Of a stretch of DNA of 64,000 nucleotides, positions 44,725 to 56,166 are shown piece by piece. The notes under the pieces are model-generated. The model was not told where the DNA came from, did no database searches, and saw only the letters and a program-made list of their open reading frames with translations. Source of the DNA: Gymnogyps californianus (lineage: Eukaryota; Chordata; Aves; Accipitriformes; Cathartidae); assembly GCF_018139145.2 (NCBI RefSeq), contig NC_059475.1, forward strand, positions 18,418,937-18,482,936, read 5' to 3'. The number at the start of each line of letters is the position of its first letter. Within the stretch, counting starts at the first letter, position 1. Position numbers and translations under genes: made by a program.

Positions 44725-47384
44725 AAGGCGGGGGGGCATAGTAAATTTGGATGTCAGTCCCTGTCCGAGGGTGTTTTTGGGGAAGAAGGCACTGCAAGGA
44801 CCGGGTTGGGAGCTGGAGGAAGGGGTGTAAGTAGGGAGCATCACCGAGTTACCGCAGGCAAGCATCCTGCATCCTATGGCCCTGGGGAGGTCAGCGTTAG
44901 GGAGCCTGCGGCTCCGCTTGCCCTCACCACTCAAGCCAGAGAGCAGAACCAACAAAGGGAGGGGAAGGCATGAAACCAAAGAGAAAGAAGGTCACTGGAA
45001 TAGACAGAGGGAGACTTTCCGATGCACAGAACCCCTCCTACAGGCAAAGGATGGAGAAGGTTTTATTAGCACCCCCGTTTCTCCCAGCAGGTTACCCCCA
45101 CCTGGTATTTATCTCCCCAAAACTCAGGTGAGTGAATCTGCTCCCCCGTCACCCCCTAAGAGCAAGCTGGGTCATTAAAAGACATGCAAAATGGCTCACC
45201 CAAGTCTGGAGGAGAAAATCAGAGAGTCCCACTGGCCGGACAGGACAGACTGGCGAGCTGCAGGCAGCTGGCTGAGTAAGGAGGTATAAAAGGGCTTCTC
45301 GGGTGGCTCAGCAGAAAATCCACCTTCTCTTTAAGGGCATGGAGACCTTCTCAGACCAATGATGTGCAAGAGCCCCTTGTGCACCTCCCTTGGCTGGGGC
45401 AGGCCAGGCAGGCAGCCCGGGAGGAAAGGGCAGCCACCAGGGACAGAGGGGTGGGGAGGGGGAGGACATCTTCTACCCATGGGATGGGCAAGCAGAGCCA
45501 CCCCAGAGAAGCCAGGGAGGTGCTTTTCCTTGGGAGTGCCGAGGAGGGAGCCTTCCTCTCCCTCTTCCTCCCACCAACCAGCCACACCAGATATGCTTCA
45601 AGGTTGTGGGGGCCCTGGGCTCCCTGCACACAGCCATCCATCTGCAAGGCCTCTAATAAAATTTCCCCTTGGAGACACGGAGTGGCTTATCCATGGACAA
45701 GGGCATGGCTCCATTTGCCTCCAAGGGCTTTGGTGCAGCTCTGCCCTTCAGGAGTGAAGAGGGGAAAAAGGCTGCACCCCACAATCCACTGCTGATAGCA
45801 TATGCGAGAGCAATCCCTGAGTGAGCCATCCGTCACTAGCATGCTCTTTTAACCTCATTTACCATAAGGAAAACATTTGCAGCTCCTCCCCGTGTGAAAT
45901 ATTTCAATACAACTAAGGTTTTTTAAAAAACAAACCTGTGGAGCTGCTGCGGGCAGCCCCAAGGCTCACTGCAGCACAGGGGCGGGGGAGATGCAACAGA
46001 GTATGGGGGAGCAGCCCCACGCTACCAGCAAGAAAGGTAATCCCCCCTGTGGGATGACCCAGACCCGTATCTCCGTGGGTCGAAGGAGAGGCAGGTGGAA
46101 ATGTAGCTGGAAATATTCACCAGCCCCGGGTCACAGCACATGTAGTGCGTGTGTGTAGGGGATCCCATGGAGACAGGAGCCCAAACAGCTCCTGCCCTCC
46201 TCCCCAAGCCCAGGCACTCCCTCCCCTTTTAGCCAGGGTTTTTTAGGCTGATTCAGACACGGCCCTGACAATATTTTCCAGGCACCTCTCAGACATTACA
46301 TAGATAGCGGCAAATCCACTGCTGCAGGCTTCCTGTTTCACCACCTTCAGTATCGTGCAAGTAATGCTGCAGATGCCGGTGAAGGAAGAGCAAATTCTTG
46401 AGACAGGGCTGGTGTCTTGCAGGGGTTTGCCCCCGTAGCAGGTGGAGGAGGGAGAAACCCCTAGTATGGGCAAGGCTGGATCCACTCAGGATTTGTCCCT
46501 CTGAAATGTCAAGAGGTAGATGGTTTGGGTAGTGAACATCTCGGTGTCAATGTATGCTGGCCTGTAGATCTGAGCTACCCCCGTACACATCCACCGTGAG
46601 ACTCTCAAAGTGCACAGCGAAGATGCAGTTCAGCAGAGGTTTTGGCTGGTTTTGCCTCATCTGGGCTCCCATGCAACAGCTGTGGGTCAGCACCTAGTGA
46701 AGGAGCTGGGCTTGGGAAGACCTGTAACAAGGATCAGCCCAATCCAGCCCTCCTCCCCACCCACCTCCTGCACATCCATGTCCCCCAGATGGTGAGCTCT
46801 AATGGAGACAGGGGTCTTCCTCTCCAGACAGACCTAGAAAACACAGAGATTCCTCCAGGGAACCACCATGTGTTGGAAGGACTAGGCTGATGGATCCAGG
46901 CAAGCTGTTCCTCATGGCCATCTCCTACACCCTTACACCTTGCCTCCTCTTCAATATCCTACAAGCATCAAATGGACAGGCACTATGGAGTGACATGACA
47001 CCATACGACATTATGTGTTATTTCCAAGGATGACACTGTTAGCAAAAAAACAAGCCTTCTGCTCAGCAGCAGTTGTGCTCATGGTAAAAGCTCAGGCGGG
47101 ACTGCTGAGCAAACCAGTGTCTGACTGCCCTTTTGCTTTCCCAAAATCACATCAAGCCAAAGCAAAGCACATGGCTCCCATCCTGCCCAGGACATTCGCT
47201 CTCCCTCCAGTGTATGCCTAAAGGAGCTCCCCATGCTCTACTTCTGCCAACACCAGCCTCTAGGAACTGCTACAAAGGAAGGCCATCGCCTTTGCATCTT
47301 GTGCCAGTGCTGTCCTACATACCCCACAGCTACAGTCATTTCATTCACCCATGAGATGGAGTTAAGGCTTTTGGCTTTTCCTCT
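44725..47384. other. Intergenic region upstream of TNNI2
   Basis: No recognised gene. It includes a plus-strand TATAAAAG at 45285, a minus-strand open frame at 46243-46485 of unknown status, and a TTTATT (minus AATAAA) at 45062. The 3' UTR of the phosphatase-like gene must extend leftward from 47385, but no polyadenylation signal was found within the first 300 bases. Confidence 0.5.
45285..45292 (+). promoter_or_regulatory. Plus-strand TATA box TATAAAAG
   Basis: Context gaggtataaaagggc is a textbook TATA box, oriented rightward, about 600 bases upstream of TNNI2 and divergent from it. No plus-strand coding gene follows. Could drive a divergent non-coding RNA or be chance. Confidence 0.35.
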
Positions 47385-47971
47385 TCAGGGCCACTGCCAA
47401 ACAACACAGCCACCCTGTCCGTTTAGCTCCATGCCATCTTCCTTGACATGCTTCGTGCATCCTTCGTGCTTCAGGCACGTGATGTTGACGCCCCCAGGCT
47501 GCAAGGACATCTCCAAACCCACCAGCAGGTCCTGATGATACTCCTGGATGTTCAGCAGGCACTGTGCCCTCGTGAACTCATAGGCTGCCAGCAGCCTTGT
47601 GTTGTGCTTGACCATCAGATACTGAATGACGCAAGTAGGACCTAGAGAGTAACCATCCCTGCAGTGGATGAGGACACACTTCCCTTTCTCCAGCAAGGCT
47701 TCAATGCACTCGTTGTCCCGGAAGCAGGGGTGCCTCATTTTGTGGTGATGCCCATGGAGCAGAGCCTGGATGTCAACCTTCAGGCATGACCAGTTGTGCC
47801 TGAACCCTCCCTGTTGGCAGGTGCAGGGTATGACACTCAGGCTGTGGTCGCTGGGCAGGCTGCTCATGTCGATGATGTTATCAATGCTGTTTGTACACAG
47901 TACTCGCCCGCTGTAGGCGGCGTTGAGGTTCCCCAGGTAGATGCAGTCAGTTATCTGGGCAACGATGGGTC
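47385..47971 (-). CDS. Phosphatase-like gene, exon 2 (DSP domain)
   Basis: 587 nt from acceptor gtgttcctccttcacag (47972) to stop at 47385. Encodes the whole DSP fold. The signature loop lies at about 47640-47666, with CTA (Leu) at 47645-47643 where CGA would give Arg. After the fold comes a 40-residue tail with several Cys. The frame is also open upstream to 48218, so an alternative unspliced start exists. Confidence 0.8.
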
Positions 47972-50893
47972 CTGTGAAGGAGGAACACACCGGCTCCCCT
48001 GGTTTCGGACTGGTGGGCCCCTCGGGATGTGGGTTTTTCTTCCAGTCCCCCTGAGGGATTTCTTGGAGCTGCCATGGGGCAGGGGGCTGGAATCGGGCTT
48101 GGAGCCCCATGATGGCAGCGAGAAGAGGGAGAAGCAGCTGGAGAGCTTGGCCTTGGTAGGGGAGTGCGCTGGACAAGGCAGGGGAGGAGCAGGGGTGGGA
48201 CTGAATCCGTGGGCACAAGAAAGGGATGCCTGCACCAGGGTCCCCATGCTGTGAGCTGCCCCTCCGCTCTCAGCCTCTTCCATCTGCAAAAAAAAAGGAA
48301 AGGACATGGCTCTCCAGCTGCACGAGCAAGGAGACATGAGCTGGCAGCTGGCTTTGCCCACAGCAGCACTTGGAGACTCTAGAGGCCCTGAAGACCTTGC
48401 GCATAACCAGCCCAAATACCCAGCCATCCTGTTCCCCTGGGACAGGCACAAACACGCCGTAAAGGCTCACCTGGACCTGCAGACCACTCTGCCAGTCCTG
48501 GGGTGCCAGCTTGCTGGAGCAGTCATCCCCTCCTGCTGATGGCACTAAGCAGAATGACCAGTGTGTCCTGTCAGGTTGCAGGGCTACGGACACCACATCC
48601 CCACCCTCCTCTTCATGCGCTTCACTTTTACTCATCACCAAGTTTGGACAAGAGCCTGTAGGAACAGAACAACTCCATGTGGACATGCACAAGTACTCAC
48701 ATGCAGGTGCTTTCGATATAAACACTGGCCTTGAAAAGAAACAAGGCATTTTAATGATCCCTTCCACTCCAGAGGGACACTCTTTGGTGTGGACTGCTGG
48801 AGGAGTTTGCAACTCATTACAAGCTGGAGCCAGGAGGAAGGACGGCATTTCAAACTGAAAACTCAAAGGGGTAAGGGGTAAAGACCAGCTGCAGGGAAAG
48901 GGCAAATAACAGAACACCCCTCTGGATGAAGCCCCTTCCGACCATGGTAGCACCCGGGGGCTTCAGTCTCCAGCGATGGAAAGGCTGTGTTCATAGCCAG
49001 GGTTAGGATTGCTTGGTTCCCAGCTCAGCCCCGGGCACACACTTCACTCCTCACAGGAGCTTTTCCCAATTCCACCCAGGACACTTGGACCAGAAGGTGC
49101 CTCGGACCCTACCACAGCGTGGCCCTTTCTCCACACCCCAGGACGAGTTGGCAGGCCCTCTGGAAAGCCAACACCTCTGCCCAACGCTGGTCCATGCCCA
49201 GGCCTTCAGCAGCTGATGTGTCCAGGAGGTCATCCCTCTGGCATTCCCACCGAGCCTGCCCCTGGGTAGTATTACCACAGTGACCTGACACCTGATCACA
49301 ATCCTCCATGTGTCTGTGCGTTCTCAAAGCCTGCTAAAGACCAGGACATGACCCAGAACATGTCTGGGGAACAGGCTGAGACCCCTGTGTGCTCAGATGA
49401 GTATGGTTGCAACATGTCTCTGCTCTCAAAAGGTCTTTCAGGCTCTCTGCCAAAACAAAGCAGCAGCGAGAACATTGTGTCAATTAAAAAAGAAGAGTGG
49501 CCATAGAGCTCAAGAAAAAGAGTGATAAATCACAAAGCTCTTCTCTCCCCAAGGTCAGCAACTGCCCTACAAACCAGTGGCCATGTAGGGAACAATTCTC
49601 CAGAAATTATCCATTTCAAGCTCACTGGCTTTTTGCAAGTGCTGTGTGACCCCAGACACCACATTTTATAAAAAAGCTGGCAGGTGCGAAGACCCTTGGC
49701 AGCCTCACCTACCTGCACAACACTGAGAACAAGCCATGGGAGAAGACAGCTGCAAGGAGATGGGCCTCTGGATGGTCCTCTGGAGGTGCTTCGCAATCAG
49801 GCCTGGGAAGGGAGCGGATGAGCTCAGACTAGGAGAGGGCTGAGCCAGGAAAACTCAACAGCTAACCCGACTGAGCATCTTTCAAGAACATCCCCAATGC
49901 TGCTTAATTCAGAGGGTATCTGAGACATGACTTTTCCCCTATGGAGCCAGACCTGAGTTTAGCACATGCACAAAAGTCAGGGGTGGTGTGGGATGAGCGC
50001 AACCAAAGCAGAGAGACCTTCAAGAGGAGGCCTTTGCAGACGTGAACATGTCCTTTGTCACATCCAGAGTAAAGTTCCCCACCAGCTTTTTACAACACCA
50101 AGGCCAAGTGTTTTAACTGGGCTGTCTTAAGTGATAGCCTGCATGCCAAATTCAGGCTCCTATGTCTAAACTGCTCTGACTTTTATGTAAGTTAAGAGGA
50201 AAATGCTCTCCATCCAGGGCAAACCCAGATGCCAACTGGGCAGAAGTCTCCACCTGAGCCAGCCACCTCCTCCACAGCCAATGGGCTCTTTGCTGGCTCT
50301 TCCAAGGGTGCAATTTTTCTCATCCTAACTGAACGATGACTGATTCACAACTCGAAGTGCCCATTTCCCACAGAGGGCTCGTTACCCCTAGATAACTGGC
50401 TCAGACAGGGACATCTGCAATGTCCATGTTTATGAGCAGGGTGATGAAAGACCTGTTTGCAAACCTACCATCTTCCCAGACACTGCTCACAGGACTTAAA
50501 ATAAGATATGGGTTGGGTTGTTTGCAGGTCAAGGCCTCATTTCAGCTCAGTTGAACTCCTATTCCTAATTGACTTTGTGCTTGTTTCTGCTCAAATTGAG
50601 CTGTAGTAAGTGCCTGCAGGGGTTTCATCACCTCTGCGTGAAGTTAGCAAGACCAGTTGAGAAATCCCCATCTTGTTGACATGCAACAAGTCATCACTGA
50701 TGAGTACCCACTCACCCATAACACTGATCTTCTTTGGGGGGCATTTTTTGCCCGGCAGCATGAAAGCTGTGAAGTCCTTGAGCTGCTTCTCCCTGGCTCC
50801 ATCCTGCCGAGACTTGAAATATGGAGAAATGGGAGGTTTAGGTTTTTTAGGTCTGCCCACAAAGTTCAAATGGAAGGAGCCATTGGGGAGCAT
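47385..50893 (-). CDS. Atypical dual-specificity phosphatase-fold protein, predicted pseudophosphatase
   Basis: Two exons, 50716-50893 and 47385-47971, join in exact phase (ATGG/gtgagt ... ttcacag/GACCC) into about 254 residues. Residues 61-213 follow the DSP fold: IYLGNLNAAYSGRVL (70-84), NIIDMSSL, LKVDI with a candidate acid Asp126, CIEALLEKGKCVLIHCRDGY (148-167), VIQYLMVKHN and a final helix. The signature HCX5R reads HCRDGYSL: Cys163 is kept but the arginine that binds phosphate is Leu169, and the usual following Ser is Gly. Catalysis is therefore unlikely, and a STYX-like binding role is inferred. The 60-residue leader is Lys/Pro-rich (RPKKPKPPISPYFK) and unrecognised. The first in-frame ATG (50893-50891) was chosen, but the frame is open further upstream without an ATG, so another 5' exon is possible. 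No ortholog name recognised. Confidence 0.72.
47972..50715 (-). other. Intron of the phosphatase-like gene
   Basis: 2.7 kb, GT-AG. Nothing else recognised. Open frames at 48270-48953 and 47947-48451 on the minus strand show no family resemblance. Confidence 0.55.
50716..50893 (-). CDS. Phosphatase-like gene, exon 1 (coding part from first ATG)
   Basis: Encodes M1-M59 plus one base: MLPNGSFHLNFVGRPKKPKP, PISPYFKSRQ and on to KKCPPKKISVM. Donor ATGG/gtgagt at 50715 is strong. Upstream the frame continues as VAASCPKQPGQRNRTDNGCVE with a GTG but no ATG, so the true start or a preceding exon is unresolved. Confidence 0.6.
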
Positions 50894-51123
50894 CTCCACG
50901 CACCCGTTATCAGTCCTGTTCCTCTGACCAGGCTGTTTGGGGCAGGAGGCCGCTACCCCCACGAGGAAAACACTCCTCCCTTCCTGCCCATGGCAGTGAA
51001 AGGTGCACTGGGATGTAAAGTCCTAAAAATACCTCCGTGTCACCAGACTGATCCAGAAGCAAAACAAGCCCCATCTGGGGCAGGAACAGTCCCAGATGCA
51101 AGAGCCCCAGCAGCAGTCAGGAC

Positions 51124-51225
51124 AGGGGAAAGGAGCAGGAAAAAGGGAGCAGGAAAAAAGGGGGAAAGGGTAGGAAAAAGGGGATAGGGAAAGGAGTAGG
51201 GATAAGGGTAGGGATAGGGGCAGGG
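51124..51225 (+). repeat. Purine-only G-run minisatellite
   Basis: About 100 bases almost purely purine with variable units such as aggaaaaaggg, gggataggg and agggtaggg. Many closely spaced GGG runs give G-quadruplex potential. Explains the YPYPYPYS-like reading frame on the other strand. Confidence 0.75.
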
Positions 51226-51814
51226 CTGCTTGCCTCTCTCTAAGAAACTGAAAGTCACATCCACAGCAGACTCGGCCAGGGCAGAGGAGGAAGCAATCAC
51301 CCCAAAGGCAGCAGTGCACCATCCCACAGCCCCCCTCCCGCTCTCCTCTTCCCCATCCTGCCCTGCTCCCGGCTTCAGCACAAAGCCCCTGTCCCCTCCT
51401 TCCCATGCACCCCCACTGGAGACTCCAGTACCCAGGCACAACCTCTCCCCTCCACCCCTTTCCCACTGGCGCCTGGCAGGGGGGCTCTCCCAGCACCCCT
51501 TCCCAGCACCCCCCTTTCCCACCGGAGCTTCCCAGAGGCCACTTGGCTGACAGCAGCCGTCCCTCCCACCCCATGTCGCGCAGGACCCTTCCACAAAGTT
51601 TCCCGCTGCTGCTGCAGTGCTTTACTGTAGGTGAGGGCAGGATGCCGGGGCCAGCGGGTGCTGGGAGGCCGGCGGCTGTCGCCCGTCTCCCCCCAAGCAG
51701 CCCTCTCTGGGGAGCTGGCAGTGGGGCAGCGTGCTGGGCAGCCTGGGAGATGTAGTTTTGGTGAGAAGCATGGTCCTGGGCCCCCCGAGAGCCAGCAGCA
51801 CACAGTGGGGCTCT

Positions 51815-51830
51815 GGGGGGGGGGGGGGGG
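51815..51830 (+). repeat. Homopolymer run of about 16 G
   Basis: Uninterrupted G run in GC-rich sequence upstream of the phosphatase-like gene. Confidence 0.85.
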
Positions 51831-52301
51831 AGGCTCGCTGCAGCCCACCCCGCCTCGCCTCCCCTCCTCTGCTCCAGCCAAGGGGTACCAGCTTTCCTCC
51901 CACCCGCCTTGCAAACCTTGGCGGCAGCCAGCGACCCTTGCACGGGGCCTCCCTCCGTCGTTGCACACCACCAGCCTCCCACAGTGAACCCCAGGTTTGC
52001 GGCATGGCCAGGCAGCTGCCAGGACCCTTGCTCCTTTGCAAGAGCCTCAATCAAAAGCTACCCATCCTCTTGCTTTGCCTCTGGGTTTTGAGCTGGGAGG
52101 CATCCTCATATATTTCCACCCTTCCCCCCTCCCCGCCCCTGCAACCACAAAGGATAAAAATGTGCTTTAAAAGAAAAAGCTGCAAACCTGCATAAGACCC
52201 CACAAATCCAGGAGCTGGAGCTTTTAAAAAAGAAACCCATGCATGGCAAAGTACACGTTTTGCCCATAAAATTGCAAGACATAATGATGCTAGCTAACGA
52301 A

Positions 52302-52309
52302 TATTTATA
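52302..52309 (-). promoter_or_regulatory. Minus-strand TATAAATA
   Basis: TATA-like box on the minus strand, 1.4 kb upstream of the phosphatase-like gene's first recognised exon. It could belong to its promoter if a 5' exon lies between, but the surroundings are AT-rich so chance is likely. Confidence 0.2.
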
Positions 52310-54036
52310 AAATGGGCACGCTTGCTCCTGGTGAGAAGAGCTTAGATAATCTCCAGCTCTCAAAAACTGTGAGACTAGCCAAAAAATCTGCGGCTGGAGG
52401 ACAGCCAGCCCATACCCAGGCTGAATGATGACAGCCCATAATAATTTTTGTCTCACGGCAGATGACTGGTAACAAGCACGTATAAAGCTCAACCTTCTCC
52501 TGGTGCAGCTCTCCCGTTTGATTTCCTGAAGTGCAGGGACAAATATAAAAATCACTGAACAAGGGAATAATTTGCTTTGGGAGGGACTTCTGGAGGTCAG
52601 AAGTCTTGGATCTGGATGTAAATAATTGAGATTATAAATCTTAATAGCAAACACATCAATTTTCAGTACTTCTTGTCTCCTTTAACAGACCTCTGCCTGG
52701 CCCAAGCCCTGCTTTTCGCCTTGCCATCAACCTGCAAAGCTGCTAATTAAATGCAGAGGGACTGTCCCTTGCATGAAGCAGAGGAACAAACTCCCCACCC
52801 ACCACCTGGGCACCTTGCACCGTGCAGACTGGCTTTGGATACCTGCTTTTGCCCCCCTTAACCCACCAGCAAAACCCCCTTTGCCCCTGTGGTGCAGGAT
52901 CAGGCAAGGGCTGGCTCTTGCCTCCTGGAAAAAGCTACCTAGACATCCCCAGTATCGCCACACGGCTGCCAGCTGGCTCTGTGGCAATGGGAACAGGCTT
53001 GCACCACAGCATCACAGCTTTCTCTCCCTCTTGCACATGCGCTCCATCTCCAGAAGAAGAAATCTTGGCTGGTGAGGCTCTAACAGGGGCCACAGACCAG
53101 ATGACACAGAGACCCAGCTCAGAGCACGTACCTGCCCTGCCCTCTAGATGCAGGCGTGGGAATCCAGCACAGACACAAGCTGAGGAGGAGTTGGTTTCCC
53201 CCTCCTTTAACTTCTCTTCTTGTTGCATCTTGAACCAAAGAATCCTCCTACTCTAGGCCCTCCAAGTACACGAGGAGCATTGGTCAGACAGAAGACGCTC
53301 GGACATCTGGCCTTGGTGGATGAGGGACAAGTAGCCTTGCCAAGGCCACGGGGAGGTGAAAAGGAGATGTTCGCATGCAAGATGGGGCTGTCCACCTTCC
53401 CCTGAACAGGCTCCCAAGCAGGCCGTGTTCACTTTGGGTGAAATAAGCCATGAAACGAAGCCCAGCTCCACCTGCCCTGCTTCAAACAGCTGCCAGCAGA
53501 TACTAAGAGGATCCTGCCAGAGGAGGAGAGCACTTAAAGCCTTGTTGTAAGAGCACAAGGCAGATTGAGAAGGAAAAGCAATGACAGAGGAAGAAAGCAG
53601 CCTCTGCAGTGCATTAAAAACTGGAGCTGGGTGGAGATCATCCCCACCCGCTCACCTCTCCCTCTTGAGCAAACAAATCAGTTTGCTGAGTTTTACTGCA
53701 CCAAGGCTTACCCCAGGCTGCCCAGAGCCAGCCCAGCCGGGCACTTGCTCCCAAGTTCCCTGGCTTCCTCCCTAAAAGCACCACGGGCTTCCCTCACCAG
53801 CTCTGCTCACCCGGAACTGCACCGGCAATTCAGGCTCTGAGCAGGGCCAAAGCTGGAGAGAGGAGTGGCAGTCACTGGTGTTGGGGGTAATGTTTCTCAA
53901 GGAGGGGATGTCCCTGCACCTTCTTCAACCATATCCATTTTGGGACTAATATGCACGTGCTTTTATGCCCGGCCCCATAAATTATGCAGTGAACCTCAAA
54001 GGCCATAACTTCAAAAAAGGGGGCTGGAAAAAGCAC

Positions 54037-54058
54037 ACGCGCACGCACACACACACAA
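54037..54058 (+). repeat. CA/CG dinucleotide microsatellite
   Basis: Short run of alternating ac and gc dinucleotides, acacgcgcacgcacacacac. Confidence 0.8.
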
Positions 54059-55932
54059 ATAAGACATGCCTGTTCCCAACACCTCCAAAAGCCCTTCTGG
54101 GTCCTGCATGTCCCTAAATCACCACAGAGCATCACCAAAACCCAACCTGGTGATGGATTTGGGACCCCAAACCCAATTCAGAGATGTTCCTTTCTGCACA
54201 GGCTGTTCCAGCCTGATTTAAGGCTGAGACTAAAGGTTAAGGCTTTAAAGCATCCCTTTACAAGTCTTTCTCAGGTGACTGATTTCCTCCTCCATCTCAT
54301 TAGTGGCTACCAGCAGATGCTGTTTCCCCAGCAGAAGCCACACTCCACTTGTTACAGCCATCTTGAAACCACCTTGTCATTTCTTCCCTCCTCACAGCCA
54401 CAGCAAAGCCTGGAGAATATTTATCAAGAAGCAGATGCAGCAGCTTTTTATAGTTAAGCTCAGGTCATTAATCTCTATTGAGAGTTTTCATAATCTTCCT
54501 CAACTTCACCATGTTTGTTTAACTCTTGGATGGTCAGTCCATGGAGCTCCATGTAATTGCAGATTAACTGCTTTTCAATATTAATGGCTCTTCATTAACG
54601 AGCCGGGCTCTCTCCCCTCCAGAGCCCAGGCGATAGCTATTAGTGTTGTGCCCGCAGCTCCCTGTGGTGCAAATTACTTTTGTCTTTTGGGCCGAAATTC
54701 CATTATATGAGCCCAAATCTTCTGTGTGCTATGGCTGCTTTGTAGCAGAAGTATTTTGGAGCAAGGGCGATTCCCTCCTCCAGCCCAATGCAGTGAGCTT
54801 CCTCCTGCAGATGGCTCAGGGGAGCTGCTCTCGAGCCACCCCAAAGTGCAGCGTACTCAAGATGAGTAGCGATGGTGGCACCTCTCCAATGCCCTCATCC
54901 TTCTAGGAGGGATCTTTACTTATGTAGCCTTCACCCCAAAGCCCCACGAAGCAGGGCAGGACAGGACATGTGGCCACAAAAACCTCCCGGATTACGTAAA
55001 ACCTGCCCAGTAGTGATGTGAGGGCTGCAACCCAGCCTTCTTCAGGGTAGTGTGATTATGGCATGAAAGCGAGAGCCTCAGCCTGTCCACCCTGGCAGCA
55101 CCTCCATGTGCCAGAGGTGCAAACCTTGCTGCACTAGTACTGTAGGACCATGCGGGGTGGATGGAGCTGACACTGTGCATCCTCATCTGCATGGTCCATG
55201 GGGATGATCGCTGGTGAGTCCCATACCCTGAGTCACATCTTGGGGTGCACGAGTCAGCACGGGCTGGGAATGGGCTAAGAGTGAAGCCATGTGGACAACC
55301 AGGGGCTGATCTTGCTGTCTCATTTAGCCTCTAGCCAGGATGCAGAGCGTGCTTATCACAGAGGCACTAAAGAGCTAGTCCTGTATCTCCAACACCTTCC
55401 TCATCAGCCTGTCCTCTTTCTCTCCTCTCAAGCCTCTTAGGGTATTTCAAGATCTTGGTCTTGTTTAAAAGCTTTCACAGGACACATAAAGCCTTCCCAA
55501 GAACTCTCCTCTTGCCGAGTTATTCACAACCAAAGAAAGAAACTGCCCACCCCAGGCTGCTGGCACATTAATCCTCTGCTTTAAAAATATCAATGGACTC
55601 AGTGTTTTTGCATGAGCTTGAAGCTCTGTGTATTTGTCCCCTCAGCCCACAAGCGGCTGGGATGAGCTGGCTCCTGCGCCCACGCCATCATCTCTAGGAT
55701 CCTCTGCTCCATGTCCAGGCTTGCCCTGGGGTGCCAAGCTGCCCTGCTCCGGGTATTACACACGGCATGAGCTGCACCAGTAGCCAAATCATCTCTTGGC
55801 CAAAAAGAGCCCTCAGTCCCCTCTTTGCTGACACTGAGCTGGGACCAACACGTCTGGATGTTGCTGAGCAGAAGCCCCTCACCCCTCTGCAAGCCCTTCA
55901 TCCTGCCCCCTGAGTGGAAGAGGAGACCCCCA

Positions 55933-56166
55933 CTATCTGGGGGGCAGGGGCAGCTTGAGGTGGGACTTCAGGGCCAGGGCTTTGTCGACCACATCCGGGG
56001 GCTGCAGGCTGTGCCACTGGGCAAGGGGCCGGCGTGGGTTGGACAGTACGTCGGACCAGTGCCGCAGCTGGTTGCCCGTGGCTCGGCAGCCCAGGAAGAG
56101 TTTGCCAATGGGCTCGTTCTTGGTCACTTTGTCGTGATCCCAGACAGAGATGACAACATCCACGTT
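55933..56166 (-). CDS. SYT8: SYT8 last coding exon
   Basis: 234 nt to TAG at 55935-55933, encoding [20 protein letters not shown] and on to [12 protein letters not shown]. Acceptor ctctcccccag at 56167. Contains the WHSL motif. No canonical polyadenylation hexamer was seen in the next 1 kb. Confidence 0.96.
   Translation of the reverse strand, partial: NVDVVISVWDHDKVTKNEPIGKLFLGCRATGNQLRHWSDVLSNPRRPLAQWHSLQPPDVVDKALALKSHLKLPLPPR

Larger units (their letters stand above)
50963..55932. other. Intergenic region between phosphatase-like gene and SYT8
   Basis: 51.2-52.0 kb is GC-rich with a purine minisatellite and a G run. The 343-codon minus-strand frame there (51023-52054) is low in complexity and not supported as a gene. 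54430-54640 is AT-rich and a candidate conserved non-coding element. A CA-rich microsatellite lies at 54037-54058. Confidence 0.55.

Noticed and set aside
51023..52054. 343-codon minus-strand open frame
   Set aside because: Covers the purine minisatellite and a G run; low-complexity Gly/Arg/Leu/Ser content, no domain. Openness is explained by GC content.
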